Shown here: piece after piece, positions 27,090 to 36,557 of the stretch
Position numbering within the stretch: the stretch's first letter is position 1
Layout: every line of letters starts with the position of its first letter
Source of the DNA: Microcella sp.
GTDB lineage: Bacteria > Actinomycetota > Actinomycetes > Actinomycetales > Microbacteriaceae
DNA: 48,389 bases
Reading direction: 5' to 3'
NCBI GenBank assembly: GCA_030158585.1
Contig: JAOASR010000084.1
Location: forward strand, 1-48,389
Notes under the pieces: generated by a model
The model's input: the letters and a program-made list of their open reading frames with translations, nothing else
Told to the model about the DNA's origin: nothing
Databases searched by the model: none
Position numbers and translations under genes: made by a program

Positions 27090-27638
27090 CTACGCCAGAC
27101 CCAGGTCGGCGAGGCCGATGGCGGCGCGGTACTCGTAGCCGGCATCCTCGATGATCTGCTGCGCCCCCGTCGAACGGTCGACGACGACCGCGACGGCGAC
27201 GACGATCGCGCCGACCTTCTCGAGAGCCTTCGCGGCGGTGAGCGGCGAGCCGCCCGTGGTCGAGGTGTCTTCGAGCACGATGACGCGCTTGCCCTCGAGG
27301 TCGGGACCCTCGACCTGCTTGCCGCGCCCGTGATCCTTGGGCTCCTTGCGCACGACGAACGCGTCGTAGGTCTTGCCCCTAGCCACGCCCTGGTGCAGCA
27401 CGGCCGAGGCGATCGGGTCGGCGCCCATCGTGAGCCCGCCGACGGCGGCGATGTCGGGGATGTCGGCGATGAGGTCGACCATGACCTGCCCGATGAGCGG
27501 GGCGACCCGGTGGTCGAGGCTGACCTTGCGCAGGTCGATGTAGTAGCTCGCCTTCTTGCCGCTCGTGAGCGTGAAGTCGCCGTGGAAGACGGCCTCGTCG
27601 CGGATGAACTGGATGAGCTGAGTGCGCGCGTCGGTCAC
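27090..27638 (-). CDS. pyrE: Orotate phosphoribosyltransferase
   Basis: FTLTSGKKASYYIDLRKVSLDH; RVIVLEDTSTTGGSPLTAA PRPP motif; GTG start. Confidence 0.92.
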   Translation of the reverse strand: MTDARTQLIQFIRDEAVFHGDFTLTSGKKASYYIDLRKVSLDHRVAPLIGQVMVDLIADIPDIAAVGGLTMGADPIASAVLHQGVARGKTYDAFVVRKEPKDHGRGKQVEGPDLEGKRVIVLEDTSTTGGSPLTAAKALEKVGAIVVAVAVVVDRSTGAQQIIEDAGYEYRAAIGLADLGLA

Positions 27639-27739
27639 GTCGGCCAGCCTACCGAGCACCCGCGGGCGGCCCGAGCCGAGCATCCGCCCCTTGCCCCCAG
27701 CCGCCCCGCCGCACACCAGCGCCGAATACGCTTGCCCGC

Positions 27740-28576
27740 ATGCGCATCGCCACCTGGAACGTCAACTCGATCCGCACGCGACACGGTCGCGTCGTCGACT
27801 GGCTCGTCAACGCCGACGTCGACGTGCTCGCGATGCAGGAAATCAAGTGCAAGGACGACCAATTTCCGCGCGAGGGCTTCGAGGCCGCGGGCTACGAGGT
27901 CGTCACGTGGGGCCTCAACCAGTGGAACGGCGTCGCGATCGCGAGCCGCCTGCCGATGACCGACATCGAGGTCGGCTTCCGCGGGCAGCCCGGCTTCGCG
28001 AAGGGGCATGAGGGGCCGGATGCTCCGCTCGAGGCGCGCGCGCTCGGCGCCACGATCGACGGGGTGCGGGTCTGGAGCCTCTACATCCCCAACGGCCGCG
28101 CCCTCGACGACCCGCACTACGACTACAAGCTGCGCTGGCTCGCCGCCCTCGCCGACGACGCGCAGGCCTGGATGGCCGCGAATCCCGGAGCCCCGATGGC
28201 GCTCACGGGCGACTTCAACGTCGCGCCGACCGACGCCGACATGGGCGACCCGAGCTTCGTGCCGGGCGTCTCGACGCACATCTCGCCGCGCGAGCGCGAG
28301 GCGTTCGCCCACTTCGAGCAGATCGGGCTCACCGATGTGGTGCGTCCGATCCAACCCGAGGGCTTCACCTTCTGGGACTACAAGCAGCTGCGGTTCCCGC
28401 GCAACGAGGGCATGCGCATCGACTTCATCCTCGGCACGCCCGGCTTCGCCGATCGAGTGGTGGATGCTCGCATCGAGCGCGAGCAGCGCAAGGGCGACAC
28501 CCCGAGTGACCACGTCCCCGTGCTCGTCGAGCTCGCGGGCGACGACGATGACGACGATCGGCCGATGATCTTCTGA
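27740..28576 (+). CDS. xth: Exodeoxyribonuclease III
   Basis: MRIATWNVNSIRTRHGRVVDWL...LAMQEIKCKDDQFP; GDFNVAPTDADM; DHVPV. Confidence 0.93.
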   Translation: MRIATWNVNSIRTRHGRVVDWLVNADVDVLAMQEIKCKDDQFPREGFEAAGYEVVTWGLNQWNGVAIASRLPMTDIEVGFRGQPGFAKGHEGPDAPLEARALGATIDGVRVWSLYIPNGRALDDPHYDYKLRWLAALADDAQAWMAANPGAPMALTGDFNVAPTDADMGDPSFVPGVSTHISPREREAFAHFEQIGLTDVVRPIQPEGFTFWDYKQLRFPRNEGMRIDFILGTPGFADRVVDARIEREQRKGDTPSDHVPVLVELAGDDDDDDRPMIF

Positions 28577-28634
28577 GCCCGGCTGGCTGGTGACGAGCGC
28601 CGCCTCTTAACGAGCGCCGTTAGGCTCGACCCCC

Positions 28635-29270
28635 ATGGGAATCGACGAGTGGGCCATCGCCATCATGGAGTCGCTCGGCGTCGTCGGCGCCGGGCTCCTG
28701 GTCGCGATCGAGAGCCTGTTCCCGCCGATCCCGAGCGAGATCATCCTGCCCCTCGCGGGCTTCACCGCGAGCCAGGGCTCGTTCTCCCTCATCGGGGCGA
28801 TCATCGCCACGACGATCGGCTCGCTCGTCGGCGCGCTCGGGCTGTACGCCCTCGGCCGATACGTCGGCGTCGCGCGCCTGCGTCGGTGGGCCGACAAGGT
28901 GCCTCTCATGAGCGCCGACGACGTCGACAAGGCGATGGTCTGGTTCGGCAGGCACGACAAGATCGCGGTGCTGACCGGGCGCTTCGTGCCGATCGTGCGC
29001 AGCCTCGTCTCGATTCCCGCGGGCGTCGAGCGCATGCATCTGGGGCTCTTCCTGCTGCTGACACTGCTCGGCTCGGGGCTCTGGAACTCGCTCTTCATCA
29101 TCCTGGGCTTCGTGCTCGGCGAGAACTGGACCCTCGTCGAGGGCTGGATGGGTCAGTACTCCCGCGTGATCCTCGTGGTCGCGGTGCTCGCGTTCGCGAC
29201 GATCATCGTGCTGCGCATCCGCCGTCATCGCCGCGCGAACCGCCCCGCCGACCCGTCGGCCGACATCTGA
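28635..29270 (+). CDS. DedA family protein
   Basis: ESLFPPIPSEIILPLAGF; GRFVPIVRSLVSIPAGVERM. Confidence 0.92.
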   Translation: MGIDEWAIAIMESLGVVGAGLLVAIESLFPPIPSEIILPLAGFTASQGSFSLIGAIIATTIGSLVGALGLYALGRYVGVARLRRWADKVPLMSADDVDKAMVWFGRHDKIAVLTGRFVPIVRSLVSIPAGVERMHLGLFLLLTLLGSGLWNSLFIILGFVLGENWTLVEGWMGQYSRVILVVAVLAFATIIVLRIRRHRRANRPADPSADI

Positions 29271-29286
29271 CGCGAAACGCCCGCGC

Positions 29287-30210
29287 TCAGCGCGGCGCGA
29301 GCAGCGCCGCCACGACGACGAGAGCCGGCACTGCCAGCGCCGTCGTGATGAGCACCGCGTCGCGGGCGACGACCGTCGCCCGATCGAAGCGCTGCGCGTA
29401 CTGGAAGACGTTCTGCGCCGCCGGCAGCGTCGCGAGCGTCACGACCGTGAAGAGCTGCTGACCCTCGAGCCCCAGAGCGACGCCGATGCCCCACGCCGCG
29501 AGCGGCATGCCGACGAGCTTGAGCCCGGTCGCGAGCAGCACGTCGCGGCGGCCCGACCCGGGCGCGAGGATGCGCTGCCCCGTGAGCGAGAGCCCGAGCA
29601 CGAAGAGCACGAGCGGCACCGCCGCGGCCCCCATGAGGCGGAACGGCTCCATGACCGGGTCGGGCAGCTCGACCCCGGTGACGGCGATGAGCAGCCCGAG
29701 CGCCGAGCCGATGATGAGCGGGTTGCGCACGGGCTGCGCGAGAATGCGCCCGATCGACACGTGCCCGCTCGTCGACACGTCGAGCACGGTGAGCGCGATG
29801 GGCGCCACGACGATGAGCTGCCAGAGGATGACCGGCGCGACCAGCGCGGGGTCTCCGAGCACGTACGCCGCGAGCGGCAGGCCGATGTTGTTCGCGTTCG
29901 TGTAGCCCGACGCGAGCGCCCCCACCGTGGACTCGGCCGCCCCTCGCCGCCACACGAGCCGCGCCACGACCACGTAGACGACGATGACGAGGGCCGAGGC
30001 GGCGGCCGACACCGGCAGGAGCGCCGAGAAGAGCTGCTTCACGTCGGCGTCGGCGAGCACCGTGAAGAGCAGGGCGGGCGAGAAGACGAAGAACGCCGAG
30101 CGCCCGAGCACCTGCGCCGCGTGCGGGCCGAGCACGCCGAACCGGCCCGTGAGCCAGCCGACGGCCACGATCGCGCCGATGATCGCGAACCCCGTAAGCA
30201 CTCCGGCCAT
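29287..30210 (-). CDS. AEC family transporter (auxin efflux carrier-like)
   Basis: Start at MAGVLTGFAIIGAIVAVGWL; NANNIGLPLAAYVLGD; ~10 TMs. Confidence 0.9.
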   Translation of the reverse strand: MAGVLTGFAIIGAIVAVGWLTGRFGVLGPHAAQVLGRSAFFVFSPALLFTVLADADVKQLFSALLPVSAAASALVIVVYVVVARLVWRRGAAESTVGALASGYTNANNIGLPLAAYVLGDPALVAPVILWQLIVVAPIALTVLDVSTSGHVSIGRILAQPVRNPLIIGSALGLLIAVTGVELPDPVMEPFRLMGAAAVPLVLFVLGLSLTGQRILAPGSGRRDVLLATGLKLVGMPLAAWGIGVALGLEGQQLFTVVTLATLPAAQNVFQYAQRFDRATVVARDAVLITTALAVPALVVVAALLAPR

Positions 30211-30433
30211 GCGTCCAGTCTTCCGGATGCTCGGGGTGACGTCGTTCGCGCTCCGATCCGGCGCGCGCGCGGGCCATTCCTGCATGATCGTGCGCAGCGG
30301 TGTGGTCAGACGAGGTTTTCGTGCACTCGTCGCAACCAAAACCAGCGGATTCCCGCGTACGCTCGATGGAGCATCCGTCTCAGCGCGCCATCGGCGTGCG
30401 CGGGTGCCTTCACGAGCGACCGAAGGAGGATTC

Positions 30434-31945
30434 ATGACCGACATCGCACGCAGCACCGCGCCCGTCATCGGAGAGCCCGAGGTCGTCGAAGACGCCCGCA
30501 CCGCGACCGCCGTGCTCGACGCCGCCGCCCCCAGCGCCGCCGAGATCGTCGCCGACCCCCAGTGGGCGGCCCTGAAGACCGCCGCCGAGGCCATTCGCCC
30601 GCACCAGGTGAAAGACGGCTCGATCCCCGACGAGTCGGTGCACACCGAGGCGGCCCACCACGTCGGCGTCATCGTCGAGGCGCTGCAGCACTTCGCCCCG
30701 CGCATCCCGTACGACACCGATTACCTGCTCGCAGCCGCTCGCGACTTCGAAACCTGGCGCGACGGCGGCTTCGCGGTGCCCGACTTCTACGATGCGCTCG
30801 ACGCGTTCCGCCCGGCCGATCAGCGTCGTGACGGCGTCGCGCACCTCGTCGTCTTCCCGATGTACACGCAGAACGGCTCGACCGACCGCCTCGTCGAGGC
30901 CGTCGTGTTCGAGGTCATCTGGCCCGACTTCATCGCCGAGCTCGAGGCCGGCGAGTACGGCAACGCCCTCTACCTGGGCCTGCGGTTCGCCGACTTCACG
31001 CCCGGCTACGACACCAACTCGGCCGTGCTGTTCCCCGAGTCGGTCGCCGTCACGCCGCGCGTGCCGGCCGGTGCCCCCGCGGGCACGCCCGCGCAGCTGC
31101 CCGTGTTCACCTGGGGCGCGATCTTCGCCGACCGCGAGGCCGCGCGCTTCCGTCGCGTCGTGCGCGCCGCCGCCGACATCACCAAGCTCGACCTGCCGGC
31201 CGGTGCTCGCGCGATGCTCGACGACCAGCAGCTCACCGAGCGCACGTTCGTGATGTGGGACATGATCCACGACCGCGCCCACATGCGCGGCGACCTGCCC
31301 TTCGACCCGTTCATGATCAAGCAGCGCATGCCGTTCTTCCTCTACACGCTCGAAGAGCTGCGCTGCGACCTCACGGCGTTCCGCGAGGCCGTGCGCCTGC
31401 AGCGCGACGAGGAGACCGACGCCGTCACGCGCGAGCACGCCCAGCTCGTGCAGTACGCCGTCATCTTCGACCGCATCTTCCGCTTCTCGATCACCGGCAC
31501 CCGCACGCGCAACTACGACGGCGTCGGCGGCCAGCTGCTCTTCGCGTGGATGCACCAGAAGGGCGTGCTGCACTGGACCGACACGCAGCTCGCCATCGAC
31601 TGGGAGGCCGTGCCCGACGTCGTCGTCGCGCTGAGCGACGCGATCAACGAGCTCTACTGGGCCTCGATCGACCGCCCGAAGAGCGCGCACTGGCTCGCCG
31701 CGTACGAGCTCGTCTCGTCGACCCTCACGCCGCACCCCGCCTCGCACTGGGCGCAGGGGCTGCCGCGCGAGGTGCTCGAGGGCCCGCTCAAGGGCTGGAC
31801 GGACCTGGTGATGGACGACGAGTTCCCGCTGTCGATGTTCTTCGAGGCGCTGCAGAAGAAGATGGCCGTCGTCATCGAGTCGACGGCCGGCATCACGGGG
31901 TCTACCGACACCGCGGCGGCCGACGCCGCGACGCCCGCCGCGTGA
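30434..31945 (+). CDS. DUF6421-family protein (function unknown)
   Basis: RBS AAGGAGG; HVGVIVEALQHFAPRIPYDTDYLLAAARDFETW...MWDMIHDRAHMRGDLPFDPFMIKQRMPFFLYTLEELRCDLTAF; family recognised by eye. Confidence 0.8.
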   Translation: MTDIARSTAPVIGEPEVVEDARTATAVLDAAAPSAAEIVADPQWAALKTAAEAIRPHQVKDGSIPDESVHTEAAHHVGVIVEALQHFAPRIPYDTDYLLAAARDFETWRDGGFAVPDFYDALDAFRPADQRRDGVAHLVVFPMYTQNGSTDRLVEAVVFEVIWPDFIAELEAGEYGNALYLGLRFADFTPGYDTNSAVLFPESVAVTPRVPAGAPAGTPAQLPVFTWGAIFADREAARFRRVVRAAADITKLDLPAGARAMLDDQQLTERTFVMWDMIHDRAHMRGDLPFDPFMIKQRMPFFLYTLEELRCDLTAFREAVRLQRDEETDAVTREHAQLVQYAVIFDRIFRFSITGTRTRNYDGVGGQLLFAWMHQKGVLHWTDTQLAIDWEAVPDVVVALSDAINELYWASIDRPKSAHWLAAYELVSSTLTPHPASHWAQGLPREVLEGPLKGWTDLVMDDEFPLSMFFEALQKKMAVVIESTAGITGSTDTAAADAATPAA

Positions 31946-31992
31946 GCCAGGCCGGCGACGCGCACGACCTCGACGCGGCTAGCCTCGACGGC

Positions 31993-32667
31993 ATGACCGA
32001 CCCCGCCGCCGCCCCCTCCTCCGCCCACGACCGCACGGTCGTCGTCGCGGGAGCGGGCGGCGCCGCGGGCCGCGAGGTCTGCGCCGCCCTCACCGCGGCG
32101 GGCGCCTACGTCGTCGCTGTGAGCTCGCGGCCCGACACGATCGAAGAGATCGCGGCGGCCGAGACCCACGCCCTCGACCTCTCTGATGCGGATGCTGTGG
32201 CCGAGTGGGCGGGCGCGCTCCGCACCCGGCGCCCCTCGATCGATGGCCTCGTCCACTTGGTCGGAGGCTGGCGACCCGGAGCCTCGGACGAGGACTGGGA
32301 GTGGCTCGAGAAGCGGGTGCTCACGACCCTGCGGGTGACCTCGCGCGAGCTGCGCGACGACCTCAGCGCGTCGAGCGCGGGGCGTCTGGTGATCGTGAGC
32401 AGCGCATCCGTCGCCTCGCCTCGCTGGGGCATGGTCAACTACGTCACCCTCAAGACGGCCGCCGAGACGTGGGTGCAGGCGCTCGCGAACGGCTGGCGCG
32501 TGAAGGGTACCCCGACGGCCGCGGTGACGCTCGTCGTCGAGTCGCTCGAGGGCGAGGGCGTCGTCGACGCGCTCGCGCAGTCGGTCGCCGCGCTGTGGGA
32601 GCTGCCGCACGAGAAGCTCAACGGCGTCGTCGCGACGCTCGGCGACGACGTCAGTCAGGCCGAGTAG
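31993..32667 (+). CDS. SDR family NAD(P)-binding oxidoreductase
   Basis: VVVAGAGGAAGREVCAAL; LVHLVGGWRPG; SSASVASPRWGMVNYVTLKTAAETWVQAL. Confidence 0.88.
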   Translation: MTDPAAAPSSAHDRTVVVAGAGGAAGREVCAALTAAGAYVVAVSSRPDTIEEIAAAETHALDLSDADAVAEWAGALRTRRPSIDGLVHLVGGWRPGASDEDWEWLEKRVLTTLRVTSRELRDDLSASSAGRLVIVSSASVASPRWGMVNYVTLKTAAETWVQALANGWRVKGTPTAAVTLVVESLEGEGVVDALAQSVAALWELPHEKLNGVVATLGDDVSQAE

Positions 32668-32825
32668 CCGCGCGCGGGTCACAACCGGCGGGCAGCGGGC
32701 GGCCTCGCGGCGTTCTCAGTGGACACAGGATCATTGCGTCTCTGAGTGTCTTTTAGCTATGGTGAGAACGTTCCGGTTTTTGCGGAACCCGCGACGCGCC
32801 CCAGCGCACGACCCGACGAGGCCCC

Positions 32826-34319
32826 GTGTCCCCCTCTGCACCGTTCGCCCTGCCCGCGCTCGCCCTCATCGGGGTGCTCGTCGCGGCACCCGCAGCCGCG
32901 AGTGCCTCCGAACCCGAGTGGAGCCCCTCGACCGTCATCGCGAGCGGTGCGCCCAAGAGCGGCGGCGTCGCCGTCGCGCTCGAGGGGGATGCGCTCATCG
33001 CGCTGTGGAGCAGCCCGACAGGATCAGCACTCACGAGCACGTCGCTCGACGCAGGCGCGACCTGGACCGAGGAGCAGCTGCTCGGGCGCGAGAACTACGG
33101 CGCGGATGGGCCGATGCTCGTCAGCACCGGCACGAGCACGGTGGCTGGATGGGTGCCGAACGAGAACACGTCGACGCGGATCGAGTCGTCCACCACGGTC
33201 GACACCGGCGCGACCTGGAGCCCCTGGTCGCTCATCTCGGCGTACGGGGGCATCGTGCCCGCGGCGCTGCTCGCCTCCGACGACCTCGTCGTCTCCGGCT
33301 GGCGGCAGGGCAGCAGTCTCGTCGGGGTCAACGTCTCGAGGGACGCGGGCGCGACCTGGAGCCTGCCGATCACCGTCGTCGCCACGCCGGAAGTGGTCGA
33401 GGCGGACTTCGCCGTCGCGGGAGAGGTCGTCGCCGCGAGCTGGTCGCGCTTCCTCGACTTCGGGTCGGTCGTCGAGGCATCCGTCTCGGTCGATGGCGGG
33501 CTCACCTGGAGTACGCCCCAGATGCTGGCCGGCTCTGCCTCGGTCGCGTATCGGCCGAACGTCGCCGTCGACGCGAACGGCACAGTCGTCGTCGCCTGGG
33601 ATCAGCAGAGCGGGACCGATGTGCTCGCCGCCCGCACTGACGACGGCGGCGCGACCTGGTCGGCGGCAACCTCCGTCGCATCGCAGCCGAGCCTCGCGCT
33701 GGAGATGCGCCTCGTGGCGACGAGCGCGGGTTTCGTCGCGGTGTGGAACGAGGTCGTCGATGGGGTGCACGTCCTGCGTCAGGCTCTGTCGCAGGACGGC
33801 GGCCTGACGTGGAGCGACGCGACGACCATCGCGGGCCCGTCGCCGTCCTTCATCAGTGCGAGCGTCGACGCCGATGGCGACACCGTCATCGCCACGTGGA
33901 CAGAGGTGGCGAACCCCGAGCTGTCGCTGTTCACGCTGCGCAGCAGCGTCTCCCACGACGGCGGCCTGACCTGGGGTGCCACGACCGAGCTGTGGCCCGA
34001 CGCCGCGTCGGGCGCAGCGAACGTGGCGATCGATGGCACGCGTGTCGTCGTGGCGGCGACGTTCTCGACCGAGGGCGGTGCCGTCGAGCACCGGATGCGG
34101 TCGATCGGTCTCGCGCAGGCGCCGACCGACCCGACGGACCCCATCGACCCGACGAACCCGACCGACCCGATCGATCCAACGGATCCGGCGGCACCTCAGC
34201 CCGAGCTCGCCGAGAGCGGTGCGGCAGACGTGACGCTGCCGCTGACCCTCGCGGCCGCAGCTCTGCTCGGCGGCCTGCTGCTCATGCTGAGGTCGCGCAG
34301 GAGCCAGCCGCAGCGCTGA
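32826..34319 (+). CDS. Secreted, probably surface-anchored Asp-box (BNR) repeat protein
   Basis: Signal peptide; seven S-x-D-x-G-x-T-W motifs; DPxDPxNPTDP linker; C-terminal LAESG + TM + RSRRSQPQR. Confidence 0.82.
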   Translation: MSPSAPFALPALALIGVLVAAPAAASASEPEWSPSTVIASGAPKSGGVAVALEGDALIALWSSPTGSALTSTSLDAGATWTEEQLLGRENYGADGPMLVSTGTSTVAGWVPNENTSTRIESSTTVDTGATWSPWSLISAYGGIVPAALLASDDLVVSGWRQGSSLVGVNVSRDAGATWSLPITVVATPEVVEADFAVAGEVVAASWSRFLDFGSVVEASVSVDGGLTWSTPQMLAGSASVAYRPNVAVDANGTVVVAWDQQSGTDVLAARTDDGGATWSAATSVASQPSLALEMRLVATSAGFVAVWNEVVDGVHVLRQALSQDGGLTWSDATTIAGPSPSFISASVDADGDTVIATWTEVANPELSLFTLRSSVSHDGGLTWGATTELWPDAASGAANVAIDGTRVVVAATFSTEGGAVEHRMRSIGLAQAPTDPTDPIDPTNPTDPIDPTDPAAPQPELAESGAADVTLPLTLAAAALLGGLLLMLRSRRSQPQR

Positions 34320-34376
34320 GCACCCTCCGTCGCGCGACGGATGCCGAGGCGGCCTCAGCACGGCTACGGTGCTGAG

Positions 34377-35717
34377 GTGACCGCCTTCGACACCGACGCC
34401 GACGCCGACGGGCACTGGATGCGCCCCTCGCCCGGCCGCGCGGGTATGCGCGCCGACGGGCTGCTCGCCCTCGCGATCGCGCTCGGGGCGACGTTCGCGA
34501 TCGTGCTGTACGCCTCGGCGGGCTTCTTCGACGAGCCCCCCGTGCCGTGGCATGCGGCCCTCATGGTTCTCGGTGTCTCGGGCCCGCTCGTCTGGCGGCG
34601 CACGCATCCGATCATCGTCACGGTCGTCATCTCGGTCGTGTACTTCTTCGGCATCTCGAACGAGGTGCCCGAGGTGCTGTTCAGCAACATCGCGCTCTTC
34701 TCGGCGATGTACTCGATCGGCGCGTGGGGGCGCAGTCGGCGCGCGGCGCGCATCAGCCGCATCGTCATCGTCATCGCGATGTTCATCTGGCTGTTCTGGA
34801 GCGCGACGCAGGCCGCCTTCGACACGAGCCTCGTGCCCGACGACATCGAGGTCGGTCTCATCGCTCCCGGTGTCGCCTTCGGACTCATCACGCTCATCAC
34901 GAACGTGCTCTACTTCGCCGGGGCGTGGGCGTTCGGTGACCGCGCCTGGCAGGCTGCGCGCGAGCGCGCCGTGCTCGAGGCGAGCACCGCAGAGCTCGCC
35001 CGTGAGCGCGAGCGCACGGCGGCGCAGGCGGTCGCTCTCGACCGGGTGCGCATCGCGCGCGAGCTGCACGACGTCGTCGCGCACCACGTCTCGGTCATGG
35101 GCATCCAGGCGGGGGCGGCGCGGCGCGCCCTCGGAACGGGCGCCGACGACGCGCTCGACACCGCGACCGACGCGCTCGGCGCGATCGAGCAGTCGGCGCG
35201 CGACGCCGTCGACGAGCTGCACCGACTCGTCTCGACGCTGCGCAGCGCCGACACGCTGCCCGGCGATCCGGGCGACGGGCCCAGCACGCGCGGGGTCGCG
35301 CAGCTGGCTGCGCTCGCCGACGACGTGCGCGCGGCCGGGCGCACCGCCCGCTTCCAGGAGGTGGGCGAGCGGCGGCACGTGTCGCCGCTCATCGACACGA
35401 CTCTCTACCGCGTCGCTCAGGAGGCCGTCACGAACAGCCTCAAGCACGCCGGAGCGAGCGCCACGATCGAGCTGCGCCTGCGCTACACCGACGACGCCGT
35501 CGAGCTCGAGATCGCCGACACCGGGCTCGGCGGCCGCCGCGCCACCACCGCCTCGGCACCCTCGTCCACCGCGACGGCGACAGGCGGGCTCGGGCAGCTC
35601 GGCATGCGTGAGCGTCTCGCCGCCGTGGGCGGCACGCTCGAGGTCGGTGCCCGCAGTCGCGGCGGCTATCTCGTCCGAGCGCGCGTGCCCCTCACCGTCG
35701 CCGAGGCGGCCTCGTGA
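34377..35717 (+). CDS. Sensor histidine kinase, NarL/DesK type
   Basis: GTG start; DRVRIARELHDVVAHHVSVMGIQAGAARRAL (HisKA_3); TLYRVAQEAVTNSLKHAGAS HATPase. Confidence 0.93.
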   Translation: MTAFDTDADADGHWMRPSPGRAGMRADGLLALAIALGATFAIVLYASAGFFDEPPVPWHAALMVLGVSGPLVWRRTHPIIVTVVISVVYFFGISNEVPEVLFSNIALFSAMYSIGAWGRSRRAARISRIVIVIAMFIWLFWSATQAAFDTSLVPDDIEVGLIAPGVAFGLITLITNVLYFAGAWAFGDRAWQAARERAVLEASTAELARERERTAAQAVALDRVRIARELHDVVAHHVSVMGIQAGAARRALGTGADDALDTATDALGAIEQSARDAVDELHRLVSTLRSADTLPGDPGDGPSTRGVAQLAALADDVRAAGRTARFQEVGERRHVSPLIDTTLYRVAQEAVTNSLKHAGASATIELRLRYTDDAVELEIADTGLGGRRATTASAPSSTATATGGLGQLGMRERLAAVGGTLEVGARSRGGYLVRARVPLTVAEAAS

Positions 35718-36421
35718 CGGCGCCCATCCGCGTGCTGCTCGTCGACGATCAGGATCTGGTGCGCGTCGGCTTCCGGGTCATCCTGCAGTCAGAGCCGGGC
35801 ATCGAGGTGGTCGGCGAGGCGCGCGACGGCGCCGAGGCGGTGCGTCTCGCCCGCGAGCTCGAGCCCGACGTCATCTGCATGGACGTGCAGATGCCGGGCG
35901 TCGACGGCCTCGAGGCGACCCGGCGCATTCGCGCCCTGGCGACGGATGCTGCGCGCGCGTCCTCCGCGCAGCCCGGAGTTCTCGTGCTGACCACCTTCGA
36001 TCGCGACGACTACCTCTTCGCGGCGCTCGAGGCGGGAGCGAGCGGGTTCCTGCTGAAGACGGCGAGCCCCGAGAAGCTCGTGGAGGCCGTGCAGGTGATC
36101 GCCGCCGGCGACGCTCTGCTCGCGGCCGATGTCACGCGGCGCGTGATCGAACGGGCTGCGCGACCCGACGATGACGCGGCCGTCGCGACCCCATCGACCG
36201 ACCCGCGCCTCGAGACCCTCACCGACCGCGAGACCGAGGTGCTCGGGCTGCTCGCGCAGGGCCGCAGCAACGCCGAGATCGCCGCCGCGCTCTGGCTCGG
36301 CGAGGCGACCGTGAAGACGCACGTGTCGAAGATCCTGCAGAAGCTCGAGCTGCGCGACCGCGTGCACGCCGTCGTCTTCGCGTACGAGAACGGCGTCGCG
36401 GTGCCGGGCACCGCCGGCTGA
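35714..36421 (+). CDS. LuxR/NarL-family response regulator
   Basis: VLLVDDQDLVRVGFRVIL; LTDRETEVLGLLAQGRSNAEIAAALWLGEATVKTHVSKIL. Confidence 0.95.
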   Translation: MTAPIRVLLVDDQDLVRVGFRVILQSEPGIEVVGEARDGAEAVRLARELEPDVICMDVQMPGVDGLEATRRIRALATDAARASSAQPGVLVLTTFDRDDYLFAALEAGASGFLLKTASPEKLVEAVQVIAAGDALLAADVTRRVIERAARPDDDAAVATPSTDPRLETLTDRETEVLGLLAQGRSNAEIAAALWLGEATVKTHVSKILQKLELRDRVHAVVFAYENGVAVPGTAG

Positions 36422-36557
36422 GCGGCGAGCTCGCGCGGCGCATCCGCTCGTCGGCCTCCGCCGCGCGGCTGACCCCGACGGAGCACGAACCCCCCGCGCG
36501 ACGGATGTCGCGGAACGCTCGACTTCGTAGTGTGGGAGAGCAACGGAAGGAGCATCC

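Noticed and set aside
29984-30433. N-terminal extension of the DUF6421 ORF
   Set aside because: Antisense to the AEC transporter; a good RBS (AAGGAGG) precedes ATG 30434.
32826-34319. Functional sialidase
   Set aside because: Asp-boxes alone do not establish activity; no clear FRIP or catalytic Arg/Tyr/Glu pattern recognised.
33024-35447. 807-aa minus-strand ORF
   Set aside because: Antisense shadow of the Asp-box protein and histidine kinase genes.
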